23,314 nucleotides of DNA from QAMX01 sp964448855 (GTDB lineage: Bacteria; Bacillota; Clostridia; Oscillospirales; QAMX01). The notes beneath the pieces are model-generated. The model was not told where the DNA came from. It did no database searches and worked only from the letters and a program-made list of their open reading frames with translations. The position numbers and the translations under genes are program-made. The stretch covers positions 1 to 23,314 of the forward strand of contig CAYUXI010000025.1 of the NCBI GenBank assembly GCA_964448855.1, read 5' to 3'. Of the stretch, positions 15,726 through 23,287 are shown piece by piece (position 1 is the stretch's first letter; each line of letters opens with the position of its first letter).

Positions 15726-15936
15726 GAGGGAACCGGCGAAATGCATCGGCGCAGGGACAGAACCGAACAACGGGATGAAGAAAAATCGCAGAATCGCGTG
15801 AATATCGATGAAATTTGCACGCTTTCGGAACTTTTGCCGATGGAAGGAACGGAGAACGGAAAGAACGGGAATTTGCACGGCAACGGAGCGCCGATTTTTC
15901 GAGGCAAAACAGACGGTTTTTTGGCCAAAACGTCCG
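15726..15936. other. Divergent intergenic region without a recognised gene
   Basis: Together with the flanking promoters the gap between the GH36 and exporter genes is 341 bases. It is A-rich on the plus strand, with GGAAGGAACGGAGAACGGAA-like purine repeats at about 15842-15862. Open frames lack ribosome sites. I see no operator palindrome or RNA gene. Confidence 0.55.
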
Positions 15937-15965
15937 TTGTTATCGTCTGCTGCAACCGTTATAAT
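15937..15965 (+). promoter_or_regulatory. Promoter of the ABC exporter gene
   Basis: TTGTTA (15937-15942), 17 bases, TATAAT (15960-15965). The perfect -10 lies 35 bases before ATG 16001. Confidence 0.75.
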
Positions 15966-16000
15966 ACTTTTTGATCAGACTCGCAAAAGAGGTGACCATC

Positions 16001-17869
16001 ATGACAGAAGAAAAAACGGCAGCCAAAAAAGCAACCTCCGTCAACGATGCGCGGATTCCGTTGTATGAGCGCCTGTTTGAAACAACCGGTCGAAGGAAGA
16101 AAAACGGCCTCGGCGTTCTCTGGGGCGGCTTCAAGATGTATCGCTGGCGACTGCTGTTCGCACAGTTTATGTACCTCATCAAAAACTGTCCACAGTGGAT
16201 TCTGCCGATTATCACATCGGAAATCATCAATGTGGCGTCCGAACCGGCCAGCGACCACTCGTATACACTGCTGCTGCGGTATTCGCTGCTGCTGCTGGTG
16301 GTGCTGGTGCAGAACATTCCGACGCATATGCTGTATGCGCGGCTCTCTAACACCGTGCTGCGCGATTTCAGCGCGGGGTTCCGCTGCGCCATCGTCCGGA
16401 AGCTGCAACAGCTGTCCCTGACGTATCACAAGCAGATGGAATCCGGTAAGCTGCAGTCGAAGTTCCTGCGCGATATCGAATCCGTCAACGGCCTGGCCTC
16501 CACCATCCTGATGACGCTCGTCCCGGCCGTGATCGGCGTTGTGGTCGCCGTTGGCATTTCCCTCTACTATTCCGTCGGCATGACGATCTTCTTTGTGGTC
16601 ATCGTCCCCATGAACATCATCCTGACCCGCCTGTTCTGGAAGCCGATTGCCAAGCAGTCGCGGCAGTACCGCGTGGTGAACGAAACGGTTTCCGCCTCCT
16701 TTACCTCCATGCTGAAAATGCTGACCATCACCAAGGCGCACGGACTGGAAAAACGCGAGGTCTCCGAATTTGACAACGGCGTCAGCGAACTGACCACGAT
16801 TGGCCTGCGCGTGGACGGTACGATCGCCTTTTTCGGCTCCTGCTCCTGGGTCATGTCCAATATGCTGACGCTGCTCTGCCTGATTGTCTGCTCCGTTCTG
16901 GCGCTGAAGGGGCAGATTCGCGTGGGCGATATCGTGCTGTATCAGTCGCTGTTCTCCCAGATCAACGGCCAGGTCTCCACACTGGTCAATATTTTCCCGA
17001 CGCTCGTTTCCGGTATGGAAGCGGTTTCTTCCATTGAAGAAGTCATGAGCTCGGACGATGTCGAGCGCGAAGGCGGGTATCACCTGAAAAACATCCGCGG
17101 CCAGATCGATTTCGATCATGTCTCCTACGCCTACCCGGATGCGCCGGACGCCAAGGTCATTGATGACGTCGATCTGCACGTGCAGCCGGGCGAATGCATT
17201 GCGTTTGTCGGTTCCTCCGGCTCCGGCAAAACGACGATGGTCAATATGATCATCGGCTTCCTCCGCGCAACGGAGGGCGAGGTCCGGATTGACGGGCAGA
17301 ATATCAACGATATTCGCATCCATAATTACCGGCACCATATTTCCGTCGTCCCGCAGAACAGCATCCTGTTCCCGGGCACCATCCGGGAAAATATCACCTA
17401 CGGCCTCGAACAGTACAGCGAAGAGGATCTGCAGCGCGCCGTGGAAATGGCCAACATCAATGAATTCCTGCCGCAGCTGCCGAAGGGACTGGATACCCAG
17501 GTCGGCGAGGAAGGCGATAAGCTGTCCGGCGGCCAGCGCCAGCGCATCACCATTGCACGGGCGCTGATTCGCGACCCGGCCATCCTGATTCTGGATGAGG
17601 CGACGTCGGCGCTGGACAATGTCTCGGAGTACCACGTCCAGAAGGCGATTGAATCGCTGGTGCACGGCCGCACGACGTTCATCGTCGCACACCGGCTCTC
17701 CACCATCCGCAACGCCGACCGCATCGTCGTCATGGACGGCGGCCACATTGTCGAATGCGGAACGTATCAGGAGCTCATGGATCGAAAGGGACGCTTCTTC
17801 GAGCTGAAATCGCTGAGCGATATCGCCGTCAAGGCCGTCGAAGGCGAAGGCTACCTCACGTATTCGTAA
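16001..17869 (+). CDS. ABC exporter half-transporter (MsbA/multidrug type)
   Basis: The 622-residue product has one membrane domain fused to one ATPase and should work as a homodimer exporting lipids, drugs or peptides. Six membrane segments lie between about residues 45 and 305. The ATPase has Walker A GSSGSGKTT (Lys410), a Q-loop in VVPQNSILFPGTIREN, signature LSGGQ (508-512), Walker B ILILDEATSALD (Asp532, Glu533) and the switch His564 in VAHRLSTI; all residues needed for hydrolysis are present. A charged 40-residue tail precedes the first membrane segment. ATG 16001 has AAGAGGTG about 6 bases upstream. It stands alone with its own promoter; substrate cannot be told from sequence. Two adjacent exporter halves, common in this family, are not found here. 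Confidence 0.92.
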   Translation: MTEEKTAAKKATSVNDARIPLYERLFETTGRRKKNGLGVLWGGFKMYRWRLLFAQFMYLIKNCPQWILPIITSEIINVASEPASDHSYTLLLRYSLLLLVVLVQNIPTHMLYARLSNTVLRDFSAGFRCAIVRKLQQLSLTYHKQMESGKLQSKFLRDIESVNGLASTILMTLVPAVIGVVVAVGISLYYSVGMTIFFVVIVPMNIILTRLFWKPIAKQSRQYRVVNETVSASFTSMLKMLTITKAHGLEKREVSEFDNGVSELTTIGLRVDGTIAFFGSCSWVMSNMLTLLCLIVCSVLALKGQIRVGDIVLYQSLFSQINGQVSTLVNIFPTLVSGMEAVSSIEEVMSSDDVEREGGYHLKNIRGQIDFDHVSYAYPDAPDAKVIDDVDLHVQPGECIAFVGSSGSGKTTMVNMIIGFLRATEGEVRIDGQNINDIRIHNYRHHISVVPQNSILFPGTIRENITYGLEQYSEEDLQRAVEMANINEFLPQLPKGLDTQVGEEGDKLSGGQRQRITIARALIRDPAILILDEATSALDNVSEYHVQKAIESLVHGRTTFIVAHRLSTIRNADRIVVMDGGHIVECGTYQELMDRKGRFFELKSLSDIAVKAVEGEGYLTYS

Positions 17870-17899
17870 TGCTCCGAACAAAAAACGCTGCGCGTTCCG

Positions 17900-17957
17900 A
17901 AGGAACGCATATCACAGCGTCCGCAGACGCGCATCACAAGCGCCAAAGGCCAGCGTC
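17900..17957. repeat. Module B copy 1 (58-bp core)
   Basis: This 58-base core, beginning AAGGAACGCATATCACAG, recurs identically at 18568-18625. Similarity resumes downstream with CATCACTTTCAAAG, CTCCCTTGTGCAA, GGAGGGATTGCCGTT and CACCACACCCATCTTCCG, so the whole module is about 150 bases. GTTCC-GAA-GGAAC just at its left edge (17894-17906) is a small hairpin. Confidence 0.85.
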
Positions 17958-18067
17958 GAACGCCGCGCATCACTTTCAAAGGCTCCCTTGTGCAAGAGGG
18001 ACGGAGGGATTGCCGTTCTCTGTGGCACCACACCCATCTTCCGCACCCAACCTTCCCAATACGCCTT

Positions 18068-18213
18068 GGCTCCCCCTCTGGGGGAGCTGTCACCGAAGGT
18101 GACTGAGAGGGCGTGAGAGAAGTGATGAGTGATCAGCGCGACAGCTGCGGTTGAAAGTGAGCACAAAGAAAAACTTTTCTCTCCCTCAGTCAGCTCCCTC
18201 GTCAGAGGGAGCT
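18068..18213. repeat. Module A copy 1: MITE-like 146-bp element with imperfect terminal inverted repeats
   Basis: The left end reads GGCTCCCCCTCTGGGGGAGC, then TGTCACCGAAGGTGACTGAG and AGGG. The right end, read on the minus strand, is AGCTCCCTCTGACGAGGGAG, then CTGACTGAGGGAGAG. The two align with a 12-base gap where the left end has the extra TCACCGAAGGTG hairpin. The ends are thus imperfect inverted repeats of about 35-45 bases, each itself containing a palindrome. The interior (18110-18178) has no coding frame. This form fits a non-autonomous miniature element; no transposase is in the window. Target duplications are not clear. Confidence 0.65.
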
Positions 18214-18222
18214 TTGTTTTTT
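18192..18222 (+). terminator. Terminator formed by the right end of module A copy 1
   Basis: AGCTCCCTC (18192-18200), loop GTCA, GAGGGAGCT (18205-18213), then TTTGTTTTTT to 18222. It would terminate transcripts from the exporter gene, which ends 320 bases upstream and has no nearer terminator that I can see. Confidence 0.6.
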
Positions 18223-18269
18223 ACCCGAAGTCGGCAGCTGCGGGAAATGCCGGAACACAGAGCACAGCA

Positions 18270-18318
18270 ATCCCTCAGGCACGCCGTGCCAGCTCCCTTT
18301 ACACAAGGGAGCCTTTGG
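18270..18318. repeat. Isolated right-end module
   Basis: ATCCCTC, then a small hairpin GGCAC-GCC-GTGCC (18278-18290), then GCTCCCTT-TACAC-AAGGGAGC (18292-18312). The same two-hairpin layout appears at 226-273. In inverted orientation it is found inside modules B1 (about 17970-18020) and B2 (about 18650-18720). Confidence 0.6.
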
Positions 18319-18334
18319 TGGTTGTCCAAAGTCA

Positions 18335-18408
18335 GCCGCTACGAATAACACAGGGAGCTTTGTTGTTTTTTGGGGGGGGGAAAGGCTGGACGATGTATCC
18401 GTAGCGGC
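18335..18408. repeat. Inverted repeat GCCGCTACG flanking a G9 tract
   Basis: GCCGCTACG (18335-18343) and CGTAGCGGC (18400-18408) are exact complements 56 bases apart. Between them lies GGGAGCTTTG and a run of nine G at 18372-18380, preceded by six T. No function recognised. Confidence 0.5.
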
Positions 18409-18420
18409 CAGCTTTTCTAC

Positions 18421-18505
18421 ACGCCTTGGCTCCCCCTCTGGGGGAGCTGTCACCGAAGGTGACTGAGAGGGCGTGGGAGAAGTGATAAGTGATAAGTGAG
18501 AGGTG
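18421..18505. repeat. Module A copy 2, left-end fragment
   Basis: Bases 18421-18490 repeat 18061-18130 at an offset of exactly 360, with one A/G difference at 18116/18476 in the first 60 positions. After CGTGGGAGAAGTGAT the copy decays into a short tandem AGTGATA array and loses the rest of module A. Confidence 0.8.
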
Positions 18506-18567
18506 ATACACGTGTAGGGCACAGGCCCGCCTCCCATCGCGTTTCTCCTCACTCCTCACGTGTTCCA

Positions 18568-18750
18568 AAGGAACGCATATCACAGCGTCCGCAGACGCGC
18601 ATCACAAGCGCCAAAGGCCAGCGTCCTTCGACGCTGGCCTTCGGGGGGTGCATCACTTTCAAAGCCTCCCTTGTGCAAAGAGAGGTGGTGCAGCAAAGCC
18701 GCACCGGAGGGATTGCCGTTCGATGTGGCACCACACCCATCTTCCGCCAC
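18568..18750. repeat. Module B copy 2 with nested hairpins
   Basis: It starts with the same 58 bases as copy 1. Copy 2 adds a 12-bp perfect hairpin AAGGCCAGCGTC-CTTC-GACGCTGGCCTT (18614-18641) and a GGTGCAGCAAAGCCGCACC-type insert (about 18688-18706) absent from copy 1. It ends beside the YfcE terminator. Confidence 0.8.
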
Positions 18751-18759
18751 CCATCCAAC

Positions 18760-18798
18760 AAAAAACAGGTGCCGACATTTCAAAATCGGTACCTGTTT
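18760..18798 (-). terminator. Intrinsic terminator of the YfcE-like gene
   Basis: AAACAGGT (18763-18770) and CCGA pair with TCGG and ACCTGTTT (18791-18798) with one mismatch. Six A at 18760-18765 give a T tract on the minus strand. It lies 17 bases after the YfcE stop at 18815. Confidence 0.88.
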
Positions 18799-18814
18799 TG
18801 CGTTCCGGGTGTTC

Positions 18815-19372
18815 CTACAGAGTCAGGGTATGGTATTCGTCGCCGTCGAGTGTGCGCCAGGAGAAGACGTACCCCTGCGCTTGCTCCTGCAGCAGCAGAT
18901 AGCTGTGCGGCGAATCGTTTTTCGGGATGGAGACCGAGCCGGGGTTCAGGTACAGCAGATCGCTGCCGAAGGGTTCCCAGGCCGGGATATGCGTATGGCC
19001 GTGGAGCAGGATATCGCCCGGCTGCAGCGGCGGCGGCGACGCTTTGTGAAAGTGATGGCCATGCGTGACATACATCAGCCGCTGCCCAACCGGCAGAATG
19101 CTGTAATCCGCCAGAATCGGGAAGGGCAGAACCATCTGGTCAACCTCCGTGTCGCAGTTACCGCGCACGCAGAAAATCCGGCTGCTGGATTCGCTCAGCA
19201 TCCGGATGACCTCCTTGGGCGCATACTCGTCGGGCAGGTCGTTGCGCGGGCCGTGGTACAAAAGATCGCCCAGCAAGAGCAGACGGTCGGCCTGTTCTCG
19301 CTGAAATGCGTCGAGCATCTGCCGACAGTAGAGCGCGGAACCGTGCAGATCGGAGGCAATCATGAATTTCAT
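18815..19372 (-). CDS. yfcE: YfcE-type metallophosphodiesterase
   Basis: The 185-residue product is a calcineurin-like phosphodiesterase of the YfcE/MJ0936 group, which hydrolyses phosphodiesters with two metal ions in the cytoplasm. Metal-binding motifs are complete: ASDLHG (Asp8, His10), LLGDLLYHGPRN (Asp36), VRGNCD (Asn72), THGHHFH (His104) and LLHGHTH (His126, His128), followed by NPGSVSIPK. Length matches the E. coli protein (184). Natural substrate is not established for the family. ATG 19372 has AAAGGAC 10 bases upstream; an upstream TTG lacks one. It lies 90 bases behind the cysteine synthase gene without a clear T-tract terminator between, so cotranscription is likely. Confidence 0.92.
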   Translation of the reverse strand: MKFMIASDLHGSALYCRQMLDAFQREQADRLLLLGDLLYHGPRNDLPDEYAPKEVIRMLSESSSRIFCVRGNCDTEVDQMVLPFPILADYSILPVGQRLMYVTHGHHFHKASPPPLQPGDILLHGHTHIPAWEPFGSDLLYLNPGSVSIPKNDSPHSYLLLQEQAQGYVFSWRTLDGDEYHTLTL

Positions 19373-19434
19373 CGTCACTCGTGTCCTTTCCAAAATCAAA
19401 AATCCACGTCAAACTTGATCGCATCAGTTTCTGC

Positions 19435-19460
19435 GCATCAATTGTAATCGCAATTGATGC
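19435..19460 (-). other. Hairpin between cysteine synthase and YfcE genes
   Basis: GCATCAATTG-TAATCG-CAATTGATGC is a 10-bp perfect stem just after the cysteine synthase stop (19463). No T tract follows on the minus strand. It may slow decay or weakly terminate. Confidence 0.6.
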
Positions 19461-19462
19461 AG

Positions 19463-20362
<900 letters not shown>

Positions 20363-20408
20363 CCGTACCTCTTTTCTGACAGCCGTAGTGCTGTCCGGGA
20401 ACTTTCTG

Positions 20409-20444
20409 AAAAAAGCAGGGACGGCAAATGCCTGTCCCTGCTTT
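20409..20444 (-). terminator. Intrinsic terminator of pnp
   Basis: AAAGCAGGGAC (20412-20422) pairs with GTCCCTGCTTT (20434-20444); GGC/GCC extends the stem. Six A at 20409-20414 give the T tract on the minus strand. It lies about 18 bases after the pnp stop. Confidence 0.9.
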
Positions 20445-20462
20445 GGATTGGATCAATTGAAA

Positions 20463-22577
20463 TTACTGGGCGTCTGCGGGGGGAACGGCATCCTTGTGAG
20501 AAAGATTCAGGCGACCCTTCTCGTCGATTTCAGTCACGACAACCCAGAGATTATCGCCGACGTTGCACACATCCTCCACTTTGTTCACGCGGTATTTGGC
20601 CAGCTTGGAGATGTGGACAAGGCCTTCCTTGCCCGGCGCAATTTCAACGAATGCACCGAACTGCATCAGACGGGTGACTTTGCCGTAGAACACCTGACCC
20701 GGCTGCGGATCCAGGACGATCGCGCTGATCGTATTGTATGCGGCGCGGCAGGCCTCAATGTCATTGCTGGCGATGAAGACACGTCCGTCCTCTTCAATGT
20801 CGATCTTTGCACCGGTATCGGCGACGATCTTCTGAATGACGCTGCCGCCCTTGCCGATGACCTCGCGGATTTTGTCCACGTCGATCTGCATCTGCATCAT
20901 CTTCGGCGCGTACTTGGAGAGCTCCGTGCGCGGTGCGGAAATGACCGGGAGCATGACCTGATCGAGAATCTCGATGCGGGCTTCCCGCGTCTGGCGCAGC
21001 GCTTCCTTGATGATGGCCGGGGTCAGACCGTCAATCTTCAGGTCCATCTGAATGGCGGTGATGCCCTTGTGCGTACCGGCAACCTTGAAGTCCATGTCGC
21101 CGAAGAAGTCTTCGACGCCCTGAATATCGGTGAAGACCATCCAGCGTTCGCCTTCCGTGATCAGGCCGCAGGAAATACCGGCGACCGGCGCCTTGATCGG
21201 GACACCGGCATCCATCAGTGCCAGCGTGGAGCCGCAGATGGAGCCCTGCGAGGTGGAACCGTTGGAGGACAGCACCTCGGAGACGAGGCGGATGCAGTAG
21301 GGGAATTCCTCTTCCGACGGGATGACCGGCACAAGAGCGCGCTCGGCCAGTGCGCCGTGACCGATTTCGCGGCGACCCGGTGTGCGGCTCGGCTTGGCTT
21401 CGCCGACGCTGTAGCCGGGGAAGTTGTAATGATGCATATAGCGCTTGGTGGTTTCGGTGGAGATGCCGTCCAGAATCTGGTAATCTGCGACGGTGCCCAG
21501 CGTGCAGGACGTCAGAACCTGCGTCTGTCCGCGGGTGAACATACCCGAACCGTGGACACGCGGCAGCAGGCCGACTTCTGCGGCGAGCGGACGCACCTGA
21601 TCCATCCGGCGGCCGTCCACGCGCTTCTGGTCATCCAGGAGCCAGCGGCGGACAACAAATTTCTGCAATTTGTAGAGGCATTCGCCGAAAACGGCCTGAT
21701 TTTCCGTATATTCGTCGCCGTACTGTTCGGCAATGCGGTCGGTCAGCTCGGCGAGACGGGCATCGCGCACCGTCTTGTCATCGGTGTCCATGCAGTAGCG
21801 GACGTCTTCGATGTACTGATCCTTCAGGGCATCGTACAGGTCGGTGGGGACGTTGATGGCCGGGTAGGAGAACTTCGGCTTGCCGATTTCGGCGGCAATT
21901 CCGGCGATGAAGGCGCAGATCGGCTTGATTTCCTGATGCGCCAGCATGATGGCGTTGTACATGACGTCTTCCGGAATTTCGTTGGCACCGGCTTCGATCA
22001 TGACGACTTTTTCCGTCGTAGCGGCAACGGTCAGCGCCAGGGTGCTTGCTTCGCGTTCCTTTTCGTTCGGGTTGATGATGAAATGGCCGTCCACATAGCC
22101 GATGTTCAGGCCGCCGATCGGGCCAGCCCACGGAATGTCGGAGATGGAGAGGGCGATGGAGGTGCCGATCATGGCGCAGATTTCCGGCGAGTTGTCCTGA
22201 TCAACCGAGAGGACGGTGCAGGAAATGCAGACGTCATTGCGCATATCCTTCGGAAAGAGCGGACGAATCGGGCGGTCAATGACACGGGAGGTCAGAATGG
22301 CCTTCTCGCTCGGACGGCCTTCACGGCGCTGCCAGGAGCCGGGGATGTGGCCGACAGCATAGAGCTTCTCTTCATAGTCAACGCTGAGGGGGAAGAAATC
22401 GATGCCGTCACGCGGCTTTTCGGATGCGGTCGCTGTGACCAGGACGACGGTTTCGCCGTACCGGATCAGACAGCTGCCGTTGGCCAGACCGGCCATTTTG
22501 CCGGTTTCAACGGTCATTGTGCGGCCGCCGATTTCGGTCTGGAATGTGTGCGTGTTGAACTGCATGTGTGTAATCAT
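20463..22577 (-). CDS. pnp: Polynucleotide phosphorylase (PNPase)
   Basis: The roughly 704-residue product degrades RNA 3' to 5' with phosphate and is a core component of mRNA turnover. Two RNase PH domains are seen: the first from residue 1 (SEKPRDGIDFFPLSVDYEEK and REGRPSEKAIL), the second with RGQTQVLTSCTLGT, SSNGSTSQGSICGSTLALMDAGVP and the catalytic Asp region GVEDFFGDMDFKVAG. They are followed by a KH domain with GKGG (575-578) and an S1 domain (about 627-696). The start is uncertain: ATG 22577 is chosen because AAGG lies 12 bases upstream. ATG 22589 has that site directly adjoining it, and ATG 22565 is too far away. The gene follows rpsO, the usual bacterial order. A 220-base leader with two long hairpins separates them. 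Confidence 0.96.
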   Translation of the reverse strand: MITHMQFNTHTFQTEIGGRTMTVETGKMAGLANGSCLIRYGETVVLVTATASEKPRDGIDFFPLSVDYEEKLYAVGHIPGSWQRREGRPSEKAILTSRVIDRPIRPLFPKDMRNDVCISCTVLSVDQDNSPEICAMIGTSIALSISDIPWAGPIGGLNIGYVDGHFIINPNEKEREASTLALTVAATTEKVVMIEAGANEIPEDVMYNAIMLAHQEIKPICAFIAGIAAEIGKPKFSYPAINVPTDLYDALKDQYIEDVRYCMDTDDKTVRDARLAELTDRIAEQYGDEYTENQAVFGECLYKLQKFVVRRWLLDDQKRVDGRRMDQVRPLAAEVGLLPRVHGSGMFTRGQTQVLTSCTLGTVADYQILDGISTETTKRYMHHYNFPGYSVGEAKPSRTPGRREIGHGALAERALVPVIPSEEEFPYCIRLVSEVLSSNGSTSQGSICGSTLALMDAGVPIKAPVAGISCGLITEGERWMVFTDIQGVEDFFGDMDFKVAGTHKGITAIQMDLKIDGLTPAIIKEALRQTREARIEILDQVMLPVISAPRTELSKYAPKMMQMQIDVDKIREVIGKGGSVIQKIVADTGAKIDIEEDGRVFIASNDIEACRAAYNTISAIVLDPQPGQVFYGKVTRLMQFGAFVEIAPGKEGLVHISKLAKYRVNKVEDVCNVGDNLWVVVTEIDEKGRLNLSHKDAVPPADAQ

Positions 22578-22638
22578 GTTGTGAATCATCCTTCTTTATT
22601 CAAAGATCGGCCGGTACATGACCCGCACGGTGCGCCCA

Positions 22639-22689
22639 TTAGCACTTGAAGCTGACGCCAAACGGTTCGGCGTTACCTTCAATTGCTAA
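22639..22689 (-). promoter_or_regulatory. Long hairpin in the pnp leader
   Basis: On the minus strand TTAGCAATTGAAGG... (from 22689) folds back on ...CTTCAAGTGCTAA (to 22639) with about 20 pairs and a few mismatches. The loop GAACCGTTT lies at about 22660-22668. It is 50-110 bases upstream of pnp. In E. coli, PNPase autoregulates through an RNase III-cut hairpin in the same position; a similar role here is inferred. Confidence 0.6.
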
Positions 22690-22755
22690 CAGGGCTGCCC
22701 ACCCGCCGCTTGGGAAAACCGGCCTCTGCGACGGGAAAACGGGTAGGATAGGACG

Positions 22756-22791
22756 CTGCCGACGCAGAGCAAAAACGCTCCGCGCCGGCAG
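22756..22791 (-). promoter_or_regulatory. Hairpin after rpsO, before pnp
   Basis: CTGCCG-GCGCGGAGC and GCTCTGCGTCGGCAG pair with a few mismatches around a GTTTTT loop, 10 bases after the rpsO stop. There is no T tract after it, so it looks like a processing or stabilising structure rather than a full terminator. Confidence 0.6.
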
Positions 22792-22800
22792 GGCGGTGAC

Positions 22801-23067
22801 TTACTTGCGGATTTCGAGCTTGGCAATCAGAGCACGGTAACGGTTGATGTCTTTCTTCTGGAGATAATCCAGCATGGAACGACGGTTACCGACCATCTGC
22901 AGCAGACCACGGCGGGAATGGTTATCCTTCGGGTGGGTCTTGAGGTGCTCGGTGAGCTCGTTGATGCGCGCCGTCAGAATGGCAATCTGAACCTCCGGCG
23001 AACCGGTGTCCGTCGGGTGGGTGCGGTTGGCCTCGATGACGGCCTGCTTGACTTCCTGTTTGATCAT
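22801..23067 (-). CDS. rpsO: Ribosomal protein S15
   Basis: The 88-residue product is the 30S subunit protein S15, which binds 16S rRNA early in assembly and takes part in an intersubunit bridge. TDTGSPEVQIAILTARI, the THPKDNHSRRGLLQMV motif and the C-terminal LDYLQKKDINRYRALIAKLEIRK are hallmark S15 sequence. The length equals the usual 88-89. ATG 23067 has AAAGGTG about 10 bases upstream; the frame extends upstream without a ribosome site. It heads the rpsO-pnp unit. Confidence 0.98.
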   Translation of the reverse strand: MIKQEVKQAVIEANRTHPTDTGSPEVQIAILTARINELTEHLKTHPKDNHSRRGLLQMVGNRRSMLDYLQKKDINRYRALIAKLEIRK

Positions 23068-23084
23068 GGTTGTTATCACCTTTC

Positions 23085-23193
23085 CAATAAATTGTGTCAT
23101 ACGCCACGAGACCGGGCAGAGAGCGGGTGACGCCCGTGAACCAGTCACGGCATTGTCTCAGCGCTCAGTCAAGGGCAAAATACACACGCTATT
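23085..23193 (-). promoter_or_regulatory. rpsO leader, possible S15 autoregulatory region
   Basis: About 120 bases lie between the -10 and the rpsO ATG. On the minus strand CCGTGA-CTGGT-TCACGG can form a stem, followed by a GGGC...GCCC pairing, so a multi-helix leader is possible. S15 represses its own mRNA through leader structures in several bacteria; I do not see a clear match to a described class. Confidence 0.35.
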
Positions 23194-23222
23194 ATCATAC
23201 CACACTTTTCCCCGTTTGTAAA
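23194..23222 (-). promoter_or_regulatory. SigA-type promoter of rpsO-pnp
   Basis: On the minus strand TTTACA (23222-23217), 17 bases, TATGAT (23199-23194). It lies directly behind the terminator of the upstream off-window gene. Confidence 0.75.
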
Positions 23223-23254
23223 GAGGAAAACGGCAATCCGTGTAAAAAAACTTC

Positions 23255-23287
23255 AAAAACCGGGCGGGATTCGCAAATCCCGCCCGG
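23255..23287 (-). terminator. Intrinsic terminator of an off-window leftward gene
   Basis: CCGGGCGGGATT (23260-23271) pairs perfectly with AATCCCGCCCGG (23276-23287), loop CGCA. Five A at 23255-23259 give the T tract on the minus strand. The gene it serves would lie beyond 23314. Confidence 0.85.

Larger units (their letters stand above)
17870..18759. repeat. Gene-free region of composite palindromic repeats
   Basis: About 890 bases between the exporter gene and the YfcE terminator carry no supported gene. Modules in order: B1 (17900 to about 18050), A1 (18068-18213), an isolated right-end module (18270-18318), an inverted pair with a G9 tract (18335-18408), a left-end fragment of A (18421-18500) and B2 (18568 to about 18750). 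B and A share the ...CTCCCTTGTG... and CTCCCTC hairpin vocabulary. Frames here are built from repeat sequence and have no ribosome sites. Confidence 0.8.

Noticed and set aside
15959..17881. A 640-codon open frame on the minus strand
   Set aside because: Antisense to the ABC exporter with all ATPase motifs; the minus frame is His/Asp/Gln-rich with no recognisable domain.
17870..18760. Possible CRISPR array in the repeat region
   Set aside because: Repeats are of different lengths, irregularly spaced and palindromic; there are no uniform spacers and no cas genes.
18560..19447. A 295-codon plus-strand frame over module B2 and yfcE
   Set aside because: First part is repeat-derived, the rest is antisense to yfcE; a terminator lies in its middle.
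20388..22649. A 753-codon open frame on the plus strand
   Set aside because: It is fully antisense to pnp, is low-complexity Asp/Gly/His/Val-rich, and has no ribosome site. GC-rich third positions create such shadows.
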